Notes under the pieces: model-generated
What the model saw: the letters and a program-made list of their open reading frames with translations, nothing else
What the model was told of the DNA's origin: nothing
Database searches by the model: none
Part shown: positions 1 through 11,699 of the stretch, piece by piece
How positions within the stretch are numbered: the first letter of the stretch is position 1
How the letters are laid out: each line of letters begins with the position of its first letter
Origin: Halictus rubicundus
Lineage: Eukaryota > Arthropoda > Insecta > Hymenoptera > Halictidae
Reading direction: 5' to 3'
DNA: 64,000 bases
Assembly (NCBI RefSeq): GCF_050948215.1
Contig: NC_135151.1
Coordinates: 8,348,220 to 8,412,219, forward strand
Translations under genes and position numbers: made by a program

Positions 1-34
1 ACTGTAAAAGCAGTTTTTTTGTGTCGCATTGCAG

Positions 35-3000
35 CACTCGACCCTTCATTGCCCATTTTAATTCTGGCTACGAGCGATACAACGTATCAAGACCTCCCTA
101 ACCAATTACGAAGTCTCTTTAGCGAACTTCGTGGAGAAGTCTATTCGATGAAAACGCCAACAGCAGAGCAAAGGTCGAAATTCTTCCGACCTATTTTCAT
201 GATTCAAAGCTTAAAGTCACCTAAAATAAAGGACGATAAAGTTGAAGTTTTGGAAGAACTTCCGTTAGCACCAGATCCCATACCAAAGAAATTAACAGAA
301 GAAGAAAGGAAGGTATTGTACGAAAAAGAAGAAGTTTCATTGAGAGAACTAAGAATCTTTTTAAGAGAAATTTGTGCGAAACTTGCAAGGAATAGACAGT
401 AATTATATTTGTATTATTTGTTATTTCCTTCAATGTTTTATGAAATTTAAATAATGTAAATTTCTTGCTCCATAGATTTTTCATGTTCACGAAACCAGTG
501 GATACAGAAGAAGTACCAGATTATAACATGATTATAAAACAGCCAATGGATTTGGAAACTATGATGACAAAAATCGATATGCACTGCTATCTTTGTGCTA
601 GGGATTTTCTTGATGACATTGATCTGATTTGCAAAAATGCATTAGAATATAATCCTGATAGGTTTGTACATTTAATATGTATATGTTGTGTTATTAAATC
701 CGTTATTTAAATTTATTTGAGGGTAATCCAAAACAGGAGTATTTAAAAACTTCATATTAATTTTGCTTTTTAAATGAAATATAATATATTATATATATAA
801 TTTACAAAAAAAATGTATATTTTTCATATTTTTCACAGTGTACGCGTTGAATATGCATACATATATATGTTCGTGTTATTAATGTCCGGCTTTTTTCTCT
901 AAAATAATAAATCTAAAGAAAATATGGCAGAGGAAAAAGTTGCACTGTTTGACATGATCAACACAATAGTACTTACTGATGTTTTATATTTACAGTATCT
1001 TCCGAGAAACTGAAATTATTTTCAATTTTTCAATGGAATACTATATATTTTTTTTACCTGCGAAAGTGATTGTCAATACGAATTCAAATATGTAGTACGT
1101 AATTACGATCAAAGTTATCGAAAGTAAGAAATTTTTATATGATTTGAAGACTTCAATAGCGGAGATTGCGCATTAATGTCTAGAAAATATTAACAGACAC
1201 CACCAAAAGAGCAATTAAAAGAGATCAGAAATGCATACTTAATAATGACACCCATTTTGAACATGCGTGTTAATAAATATAATACAGTATTATTATATTC
1301 AAACTATTTCTCGCATTTCTGTCTTTGCATAACTTTAAAGATTAATGTGTACTACATATTTGAATTCTTTTTGATAGCCGCTTTCATATAGTAAAAAAAA
1401 AGTAAACAGTAGTGCACGGTTAAAATTGCATCAATTCGGGAGGCAGCACAAAAATTCTCACGAGCGGGACACCTTGTTTTGTCAAGGACTGCCTCGCGCA
1501 CACAGCTCGACAAAGTAAGAGAATCGATACAATGCAATGACCGAAAGCGAGATAGACATGATATCGTACTAGTACATCGAGTAACGACGCATAGTTGGAC
1601 GAAACGACTTGACGGTGATAAAAAATTTTTATCGAATATTTCTATGACAGAGTTTCTCTGCCGTCGAGTAGGAGAGAGAATAAGAAAAAGGAGTACAAAT
1701 GAGACACAGACATACGAGATGCCAAACAGCGATAGTTTACTTCAACTTCTATTTTTTAGTAGCATAATGTAGCACTCAATTTTTTTCATTTCTAAGAGAC
1801 AAGGGTTCGTTCATTTATATGATATCAATTTTCATCGCAAATGGTTGCAACTCTTTAAAAGTTTCTGAAAAGTTGATATTTTTATTAAGCCATAACTCCT
1901 TTGACTTAAACACTATTATTAAAGAAGTTATTAACATTTTGTCTCAATTTACGTATAATGTAACCAATTTAAACTACATCTTTCAAAGTGAAATTTCTTA
2001 GAACCGTAAATTAAAGTTATGGAATCATAAAATCTCTGGGTTACAGTTATGATTTTCTGCTTACCTTAAGCATCGATCGCAAGAAAACGAAAGAAAAATA
2101 TTACAAAATGTAGTTTTCCATTATAGTACAATTAATTCTCCCTCAAATAATAACAATTTTTTCCTAGTTAATATTATGAAAATCAATTTTAGATCGCTAT
2201 CAGATCGTTTCGTCTCGCTGTACGACGATGGAGACTTGGTATTTCAAAGCGATATCGCGATCGAAAAAAATATACATACAATAAAGTAAACTTCAGTTTC
2301 AGTAATTGTCGTCTTACCTTTACAATTATTTGTAGTACCAATGGACAGTTGAGATTCTTCCGATTAAAATAAGTCTAAACATGATGTCAATCGAACTATT
2401 TTTATCGATTTAAGTAGAATAGTATATTGTTTAAGTACATAATTATGATGTAGATTGCTCCATATTAAATCAGTAAAATTTGTCTCAATTACTCCATGTT
2501 TGGACTCAGTCTAATCGGAAGAATCTCAGCCATCCGTTTGTGTTACAATTACAAAGATAAGAAGACAATTACTGAAAATGAGATTTCCTTTATTCCTTTA
2601 TAAAAAACTGGATCATAATAACGCGAACACCCTGTATATTTTAATTCTGAGATTGAAAACAAATTAGCCTGTAATAGTTTTGCACTTTATATGCTATTAT
2701 TTATATTTATTAATGTCGTCATTTATTTCTCCATTTACAACCGTTCATATAACTTACATAAATATAAATAATGGAGTTAAAGTTCATACTGACATTTATA
2801 TTGTGTGTTTTCTTATCAGCTTACGTGATAGACCTTCGCTTGGAATATTGAAGAGGTAGTCCAGACTTTCCTGTTTATCCGTTGCTGTTGTTGCTCTGTA
2901 GCTAAGTGGTCTTCAATTTCTTATATGTAAATGGGACACGTTAAGGATACATATATAAATGATGAGGAAATTTTATATAAACATGTATTCTATTTGATTT

Positions 3001-4725
3001 TTTTTTACGAAGGATCCATTCATATTTTAGGATACATGCTTATGAACTTTTTCTTATTATTTTCATGAATCCAGTGCGACTAGTGTTATACTTACATGTT
3101 TCAAAATACATTGTACATGTACTTATCTAATGTTGAAGACCACTAATGTTAGTTGATACAGCTTTTCAATAATGATCTTTTATTTATTGTTTTTGTATAT
3201 ATTTATTTTGTTTTTTCGCAGAGATCCGGCCGATAAATTGATAAGACATCGTGCATGTTCTCTTCGTGACAATGCGTATGCGTTAATAAAAGCAGAATTG
3301 GATTCAGATTTTGAAGATAAATGTCGTGAAATTTCTAAAAATCGTAGAATTATCGAAACTAAAAGTAATAATAATGCAGAAAATAAAAGCCAATCTAAAT
3401 CAGAGCAACCTGAATCCACAACCGAACGAGGAGATAAGAAAGATACTGGAAGTCCTAGTCATACTCTTGTTGTGAACGGAAAGAGATATAGTAATCCTAG
3501 GAAACGTAGAATACCGGCCTGGGCCAGGGGTTACGTGAAAAAGGTTCACAAAAAGAAAAAAATCGCATTCGATGAAAGTGTTACTACTTTTGACAGCAAG
3601 GTCTGTTTAACTAATGAAACCACCAGCATTGATTTAGAAAAATTCCAAGAGTTTGAAACCGAGGCAAACAGTGTTTTGAATGGGCATGTACCATTGTTTG
3701 ATAATTCTGATTCGGAGAATGATTCACAAAATGAAAATTCCAAAGATGCGCAAACAGCACAAAGCAATTGTGTCACTGAACAACGGATCAATGATCTTGA
3801 GAATATTGACATATGTTTTGTAGAAGAAGACAAGAATGATAAAATAGTGGACAATGCTGGATCTAATTCATCCTCTAGACGAGAGAGTATGGATGAATTA
3901 TCATTTGCTATTGAGAGTGATTCTAGTCCAGCCAGATTTGAGGAAAACGATAAACTGATTGTAGATAAAAATGAATTGGAAAATGCATGGCAACACACTG
4001 TTGACGTTACAAAAGATTTTCCTGTCGAAGTGTTATGTGACATCTATGTACAACTGAGTCGGTGTGTAGGAAAATATGCTCAGAGTTATGATAGAAAATC
4101 ACTGCCAAAGGTAAATACAGCCCATTTAATTAAATTTAATGTGTATATAACATTTATATGTTTACTCAAATTAACTGTTTTCCCTATCATTTTTAAAATC
4201 TAAATTTTAATTTAGAACATATCTGCATTACTAGTCAATATTACCTGTAAATAAAATCACAAATACAATTTAAGAGAAGAGTTCATAGCAGAAGATTGTA
4301 TAGCTCTGGCTAAATCTTTTTATAGTCATGATTTCAGAAAGGGGGGCCAATACTAATTTTTAGTTAATAAAATATGCAGCCGCTTATTAAACACTGAAAG
4401 ATTAATACTCGCTACTTTAGAAAACAGTAAAATGTTGCTATAATTTGCTAAAAATATAGCAAATTCATTTTTTATAATTTTTATTTTCTTATTTGTGGCC
4501 TTTGATCTAAATTTTTGTACTGCTTTATTCAATCTGTATTAAAGAAAATAATGATATAAAATACTTTATAATTTATAATCTATATATATCTATATCTATA
4601 TCTATATCTATATCTAAATATACATCTATATATAGGATTTGCTCAAGGAGGTGAAACGGTTCGAAGAATTCAAGACAACATACGAGAAAGGGCATCATGT
4701 CGCTAATCAGACAGAAATGCTATAA
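35..4725 (+). CDS. ATAD2: ATAD2-type AAA+ ATPase with bromodomain, 3' part (4 exons)
   Basis: Partial gene; the 5' end is off the window. Coding exons: 35-398, 476-661, 3222-4110, 4636-4725 (stop TAA). All junctions are GT-AG and the phases agree. Exon 1 carries the end of the degenerate second AAA domain (LILATSD, LPNQLRSLF, SKFF) and the helical linker (LRELRIFLREICAKLAR). Exon 2 carries most of the bromodomain (FTKPVD, VPDY, IKQPMDL, DIDLICKNALEYNPDR). Exon 3 starts with RDPADKLIRHRACSLRD, the bromodomain end and following helix, then a long acidic and basic low-complexity region. Exon 4 ends in a short helical tail, DLLKEVKRFEEF. In known ATAD2 proteins the bromodomain binds acetylated histone H4 and the AAA ring acts in chromatin remodelling and transcription. 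The match is residue-by-residue recognisable against vertebrate ATAD2, so the family call is firm. A second ATAD2-like gene lies 7 kb downstream on the same strand. Confidence 0.93.
476..661 (+). other. ATAD2: bromodomain exon of ATAD2
   Basis: This 186-nt exon enters in phase 2 and leaves in phase 2. It encodes the ZA loop (FTKPVDTEEVPDY), helix A (QPMDLETMMTKI) and the B-C region ending ALEYNPDR. The conserved acetyl-lysine-binding Asn of the YNPDR motif is present. The three residues before TKPVD are F-M-F; in human ATAD2 this position is the so-called RVF shelf. The fold signature is otherwise ordinary. Confidence 0.9.
662..3221 (+). other. intron 2 of ATAD2 in the window (2.56 kb)
   Basis: Donor GTTTGT at 662, acceptor TTCGCAG ending at 3221. 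It is AT-rich and holds an inverted-repeat MITE at 2293-2586. Short open frames around 1352-1772 were inspected on both strands; no recognisable protein was seen, so nothing is annotated there. Confidence 0.7.
2293..2586. mobile_element. MITE-like element with about 90-bp terminal inverted repeats
   Basis: The left end reads TTTCAGTAATTGTCGTCTTA and continues through GATTCTTCCGATTAAAATAAG. The right end is its inverse complement (CTAATCGGAAGAATCTCAGC ... GACAATTACTGAAAA). The arms differ by scattered substitutions, so this is an old copy. A related half copy lies at 17017-17185. No coding capacity was seen. The exact ends and target duplication are uncertain. Confidence 0.7.
4570..4635 (+). 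repeat. TATATC microsatellite at the 3' splice site of the last ATAD2 exon
   Basis: An array of TATATC and TATATA units runs directly into the acceptor TATATAG at 4633-4635. The usual pyrimidine tract is replaced by the repeat. Confidence 0.75.
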
Positions 4726-7700
4726 GTCATTTTGCTACCTTTAGTATCATCATAGCAAAACTTTTTTGTATATTTACACTGAACAAAGAATATCGATTAT
4801 TCTTGTTGGAACACAAGATAACTGGAAATGGTATATTTTTTTGTTTTGATTTTCGTAGTTGCTAATAACTAATAGAAAAAAGAAATTCTCATTTCTACAT
4901 ACATATTTATAAGTAAAATGAAACAACGTTATAGTATATTCAAACTTCGATATTTAAGGGCATGATAAAATATATCAGTGCATTAAATTTACATGGAAAG
5001 AAGTATTATATGTGAAGGTAAAAAACTGAACCATTTGTCTAAACTTCTAAATATGAAATTATAAATTATTATAATCTTATTGGCTTTCACAATCTATAAT
5101 TAATAGTTCAGTTTAGACTTTTTTTAGTCAATTATGTTCATATTGAATGGACATATTTTAATGATAATTTGTATATTGTTTATTTAATTAGAATATTTGT
5201 AGAAATTCAAATTAATTGTAATGAAATAAGTTTCTTGTACTATAGAATATTAAACACTTTCATTTTTATGGAAGTCAGCTTTAGTAGGGTACTTGTGAAA
5301 TATTTCCAAGTTAATATGAAAAGCTACACCATAAAGAGGTATACTATTTCACAGCAACAAAATATATTGCGAACACTGGTTATACAAAGATGATAGTAGT
5401 TTTACTTAACATGTACTTAATTATACTTTTTTATAAATGGTACTTTACAGTGCATTATATCAAATTATTTTGTTGTATATGCACATGGTATCATTCAATT
5501 AATCAGACTATATGAACATGAAATACATTAAAGTTCCATCACATGCACCAGTCAATACTCTGGATTTTTACAGTCTTTTAAATAAACATGAACATATATG
5601 TTGAAAATAGACATATCCTGATGCATAGGTTCAAATACAGATATAGAATAAATTTACATTACTCCAGTTCATAAAGTTTTAATATTTCAGAAGATCTCAG
5701 AAATCAATAATCAATATGAGAAATATTTTCATAATCTTACAATGTAATTTTACATAATTTAAAAAATTTTTTTGTGGAATAACACACTGCAAATTATACT
5801 TTTATTGCGTTGTGGCGGTAATATAATTTTATGTTGGTAAACTTACACATTGATTATAAAAAAATATGTAAATACATTCCAAATCCTATAATCAATGTTG
5901 TACGCTGCGTATTAGAAATTTTGGCATTGTACATAATTTATCTTTAAAAATAATTTATTGCAGGTTTCAATATTGAGTGTCATTTATTGATTATCTTTTC
6001 GATTTCTAGTTTTCATTTGGCAGTCATTGAATATTGAAATCATATATTTATCCAAGATGAATCGACATCCTCGTTTTTATTTAAAACATGATTGAGAATA
6101 TCTATGATTAAAAATCAATAATTATTTAGTGCACTTTGTAAAATAACATATAATTTAGCGATTCTATGTGAATGTATATAAAAATCAAGTAAAAGCGATA
6201 TTTAATACTATTTTTATATACATTGATAAAATGAGTCACTATAGTGTTATTTACTATTATTATGTGTTGTTTAGTTTAGTGCTTTTAATTCATCTTAATT
6301 AGAGCAAGCAATTAAATTAAACTTAAGTGATGAGTTGAGTTTACTTATGGTAATTAGGATACAATCGAAATATATTACATACCCTTCAATTCATTTTAAC
6401 CAAAGTTGTAAGCCATAAATGAAATAAATACAAATAAGTTTTCATTGTACCATTATTAGAAAAGTGGACAGAATTGAAAACTTTATTATAAATGTGAAAT
6501 ACCTCGGTAAACGTCTTAAAGATACACAAAGGAACCTTTGTCTGTATAAATATTAGTAAATATTTTAAAGTAAAATTTACATTCTACATTCATATACTGG
6601 TTGTGATTCATACTGTAACTGTGAAAGAATAGTTACCAGATAGTGTATGCGTGATGAGAAACTTTGATCGGTTGTAGAGTGCAAGTAATGTGATTCTTCT
6701 CGTTATAATTGATTATATACATAGTGTTCATTTATGCACAAATTGTACACGCTAATCAATTTCTTCATCTAATTTTAATTATTTAGATAGATAAACTAAG
6801 GCAGATATGTAGTCAGACATGTTTTAATCAATATTATGGAATTCTTAAAAGAATTACTACGTGATTAATAAATAAATACCTGTCTTGGGAATATGATATG
6901 CCATTGATAGTATGAAACTATCATAGAATAGAGTCAAAAAGCAATGTCGATTAGTTTTGCATTTCACTAATTTTCCACTAATTAAACATTTCAAATGTGT
7001 ACATCGGCTGCATCTCATTTTAACACTACTTAAAATTTATTAGAGGATAGGAATGAAGAAGACTGAACTTTAGAAGTGCTCACTATGTAATATTTATTTC
7101 TTTATATATTACGTTTTGTGTTTAGAATTGAACTAGTATATTAATTTCATTAGTCTATCATGTAATCTTTGATAATGTAAATAACAAAATTCATGATGAA
7201 GTAATTTTATAATTATAATTTTATGAATACAGTACATAATTTTTTCTTAAATAGACGCACCCAATATCTTATAGTGATATAATAGAATTGTAATAATTGC
7301 ACAAGAACAACTTTTTTCATTATTTATCTAAAGAATTGGCAATGTGTAGACAATTTCTCCTATTCTAAATTTTACATTTATTAGTTCTATGCCGTTTAAA
7401 AATATTTCGTTCATTTATGTACTGAATTTTCTCTCTCTCTCTTCCTCTTTGAAAAACATGTACGAGTTGCTAACTTTGATGAAACTATTTGTAAACGAAA
7501 TAAATTAATTTAATATAAATTAAAGCAGAAGGTGCGAAAACTTAATTTACATTTACGTTTCAAACATTAATACAATCAAATATTCCAGTTGTGTTAATGA
7601 AATTCCCCAAAAAAGTGTCAAGTGAATATTATGTTTTTACTTACTTAGGAAGATTTTTTTCAATACTGTAGTCATCATTGTGCAAGTTAGTGCCACATAT

Positions 7701-9230
7701 AAGTATTGAGTTTCATGATAATGCCAATACCACTTCTAGCTATCTTACAATGTAAAAGGTATTAGGCAAGAAAATTTAATATTTGATAACTGGCTGTATT
7801 ATTGCTTATAGTTCGTAAAACACTAATAAAAATTTCAGCAATACAAAAACTTGTATTGAACTTGTGTACTCATGTTATGACTAATATTTGCAATTATTTT
7901 ATAAATTTCATTTAATTTGAATATTCAGTATTGGATTTTGAAATGAATATCGTTGATATTTGCCAAAGAAATTATGTAACAGGTATCGGTAATGGAAATT
8001 TAAATACTAATCTGAATAAATAGTAAATGATACAGGAATATCACATAATACAATCAACATATGAATTAATTGATTTACTGTGACTTTTCTGGTTTCATCG
8101 TTATTTTTTACATTCCACTTTACAATGAAGATTCAAATCATGTAATTACTCCAAGAATAATTTCTGGTGCTATTTTTTGAAATACTACCATCTCTGTATT
8201 ACCAGGAATATTGCAATTATATAGTGTAATTATATGTAAAATTGTATTATTGAAAGGTTTTCGTAACCACTGCCGTTTAAACTAACTACTATAATTACTT
8301 TGCTAAAAAATGAAGATTTTAATACTGCTGTCAGCAAAGAATACATTAAACAGTTCAATCAAGCATACGTATGTGGTAGTTTGATGTTTTCTTTGGGAGA
8401 TAGTAGTTTAAGTATAAGGAGCGGATGTGTGAAAGATTCAGAAAACAAAGCAAAAGAGCATACACTGCCTTATTTATTTTACCATATAGGTAATACATTT
8501 TATTGTCATTCATTGTAGCATAATAAATTAAAGTTTCATAATGTAATGGCTTTGTCTTACATTTTATCAAGCTCTTTATTACTGTTATCAATTTTTCATT
8601 CCTATCTTAGTATTATCCATTTCGATCCTTGATAAGTGTCCTGTAATGTGAGATTAAAATTTGGAAAATTAAAAGAATATTAATATATAATATTTTATTA
8701 TACATGTACAAGGAATTGATCTAATAATAAGAATACGAGTATTAAGTTTCAATTTGTTCGTATTTCCTATTCCAATGGACCGCTTACGCGCATTAAATGG
8801 AAAAAAATGAGCGAACAAATTGTAGGACTTGTCTAAAAGTTTAGTTTGGTAGATTTTAATGTAACTGAACAATGTAAATTTGTTAAATACCTAGCTCTAA
8901 TAATTTTTTATGTTGAACTCTGGACGTGCTACGATATTCAGACAATGATAGCGAATAACGCGTAGCACACAAAAAAATATGTCACCGCATTCATTGAGTT
9001 GATGGTTTAGCAAAACATGGTACACCACGAATTAACTATCGTAAAATACGCATTTTACCTTTGCACAAAACAAATTTAAGAAACAAAAGGAAATGAAGAC
9101 AAAGATAAGTTACGCGGTATTTTGGTTTTTCATTTAGAAAAAATCGACTTTTTTGCATTTTTCTTAAGTGTAAGTGTTGTAGAATATGTATTCAAAATGA
9201 TTTATTTGCATTCTGTGGGAGAGTCAATTA
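4726..9230. other. AT-rich stretch after ATAD2, including its 3' UTR
   Basis: This is strongly AT-rich with many possible AATAAA signals and no convincing coding exon on either strand. The first part must contain the ATAD2 3' UTR, but the cleavage site cannot be placed by eye. Open frames at 5169-5393, 8300-8518 and 8669-8872 resemble no known protein and have no codon signature; they are treated as chance frames. Confidence 0.6.
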
Positions 9231-9387
9231 CTGTGCCTATATTAATTATACTTATTTTTAAAGGATAATGAATGTTAGAAAAGAGATGTTACATTTTTTT
9301 CATTAAAATCAGTTAATATACATGTTATATATTTATTTTTTAATATTCATTATGCATTAAAAATAAGTATAATTAATATAGGCACAG
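9231..9387. repeat. hairpin, about 50-bp inverted repeat
   Basis: The left arm begins CTGTGCCTATATTAATTATA and the right arm ends TATAATTAATATAGGCACAG. The arms extend about 50 bp with few mismatches and a loop of about 55 bp. It resembles a small foldback MITE. A GC-richer island follows immediately. Confidence 0.75.
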
Positions 9388-9712
9388 GAATTGGAACCTC
9401 TACAGTAATTGGGTCTCTTACCCTGGGCGTTTGAAGAAGAGTTATTGATAGTTAAATACACTCTGCAACCATGCAGGATCGTTGTTATTTTCCTGGAAGA
9501 CTTACTCAAGGAAAACGGCCTCGCCTCAAGGGCTTGTCCCTCGTCACAACCCCAACATCTGGAAACCATTCGCGGGTCTATCGGCGCTGGAACTCGAGGA
9601 CACTGCGTCTGGATAGTGTCGTCTTTTCCAGCCGCTCGACCAACCTCGCTCTAGGAACACTTGAGATGACAGGGTTGCGAGGAAAAGTTTCTCCCTTCGT
9701 CTTCACTTTCTT
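9388..9712. other. GC-rich island of unknown nature
   Basis: This block is clearly richer in G+C than the several kilobases on either side and is open in two plus frames (9409-9654 and 9471-9734) and one minus frame. None of the translations was recognised. It could be a retroposed transcript fragment or repeat body next to the hairpin at 9231-9387. Confidence 0.35.
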
Positions 9713-11699
9713 TCGTTTCTTACATTTCACTTAAAAAAATAATTTACATTCTCCAAATACCCATAGACACGTGTGCAAAATCCTAATGAAAAAGTTTAAT
9801 AGACCTTCTAAAAATATTCGTGTTTTCATCTTTATTGCGATCCAAACAGTTCGTTCGAATTATGCTTTACAAACGTAGTAGGGTAAACGTAGGAGAGACA
9901 CCATGCCTTTTCGTTAGGAGCCAATAACAACTTTGCTTTCGTAGGAATTAGAACAATTTATTTTTTCTTATGTAATAGCATATCCATATACTTTAAAAAA
10001 CAAAAATAGTTTCAAACTTTGTTTTATAAAATGAAATGAAAGTAAAAAGAAAGGTAAGTTGATAAAGTGGCGTCTGTCCCACACCGTGTAGGAGATATGC
10101 CACCTATCTTAATTTCTCTTCATCAGATTTTTTCCTATTGATTCCAAAGGTCCTAATTCATATTTTGTTGTTTCCAAATTTGAGACGCGTCGTTAATGCT
10201 CTTATGGGGATTCCATATGTCCTTTGTGTTTCATGATGTGCTATCTGATTTTTTTGTACCTTTTTATGACCAATTTCAAATTTACATCGCTCCACTGTTC
10301 TTTTACAATATTATGTTATAGAACATATTTTCTCGGCATTCTAACATGAAAAGATTCGATTATAGTAACTATTACTCCTCATTTTGTGGGAAAGATGCCA
10401 CGTGTAAAAAATACACCAGAAATACATAAACTCAAAAATGTTGTGTTTATTAATTAGTAAGAAACCACATTAATTTTAGTAATTTATAGTAATATAAATT
10501 ATATCATAGTAATCTTTCATGGAGTATTCACTTTGATGCGTTATAAAAACAGTACGTGCAGCGATATCGGAACAGATAGTATTTTGTTTTCATAGGCTAG
10601 TGCCTATAAAACATGAAAAAGTATGGTAAACAATTGAGTTGGCAAAGGTCCCGTAACGAAATAACTAAAAATAATAAAGTTTTGTTATAGTTAGGCGATG
10701 TATGTTAGATTGTATGTGTGAGAGAGAAGAGTGAGGAGAATGATGAGCAAACTGCGAACGAAAGTGAACTTCTGTGAACGGAAGAGAGCAGGCGAGTAGA
10801 ACGCAAGTATACTTAGTACTCAGTACCTATAGGTACTGAGCGAGTAAGCAACGAATGGTAAGAAACACGGAGAAAAGTAAATTAGAAATCAGTTAATCAA
10901 GCCCTCCCTTTGAACTAAACTTATAACAGTTTTGTCATTGCATTGGTATTGTCTTATCGATATTTTGTCCTGGATCGTGTTACATTGCAGAGCGACCGGG
11001 CGTCCAACGGGGAATTCCTTAGTAGTGGAGATAAAATTTTATCACTTTCGGAGTGCTAGACGTATTAATCACTCTCAGAGGGAAGACTTTTAAAGTAGCT
11101 CATACATACTAACTACATATATGTAGTGTGTACTACATATTGTGCACTAGTGTACAATAAAAGTATTGTTACCTAAGATGCACGGTGTTGATACACAAAA
11201 CAGCCCGTAATCGCCAAGCCAACAAACCTGGAATCGCTAGCGAACTGCTCGCGAGCAATTATGCCCAGTGTGGATCCAGCATTAGCTGAATCACCCTGTA
11301 GATCAGGGTTTCCCAAAGTGTGGTCCGCGGGTTAATTGGAGCACGCAAAGCCTAGAAACGCGGCTCGCGAATTATATTTTTGAAATATTTTAATAAACAG
11401 TTTGTAATAAAAAGTAGTTATAGAATCGGTTACAGTCTCGTGTGAACGTTGTATTATATCGAAGCTCGGCGACTCATCTGTTTCGTGTGTTTCGAATGGA
11501 CGAAACGTCAAAAATTATGAAATTATATTGTGAGTCGATTTGAATCACTAAACACCGTGTGAAAAATTCCAGTGAAATTCACAGAACTTTCACGATGTAC
11601 GTGTACATCGTTGTAGCTGGTGTTTGATGTGAATCGTGGTGGTTGAAAATTCAGAAAATAACAAGTACGTTGACCGCTGAACGACCTACATACACATAG
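9713..11699. other. intergenic region upstream of the ATAD2-like gene
   Basis: No coding exon was recognised. At 11297 a sequence CAGGGTTTCCCAAAGTGTGG, followed by TCCGCGG, resembles one end of an hAT-type element, but no matching right end was found. The last few hundred bases before 11700 should contain the promoter and 5' UTR of the ATAD2-like gene; no clear TATA box or initiator could be fixed. Confidence 0.5.

Noticed and set aside
1479..1772. 97-codon frame in the ATAD2 intron
   Set aside because: No similarity recognised, overlapping frame on the other strand, and it lies within an intron of a well-supported gene.
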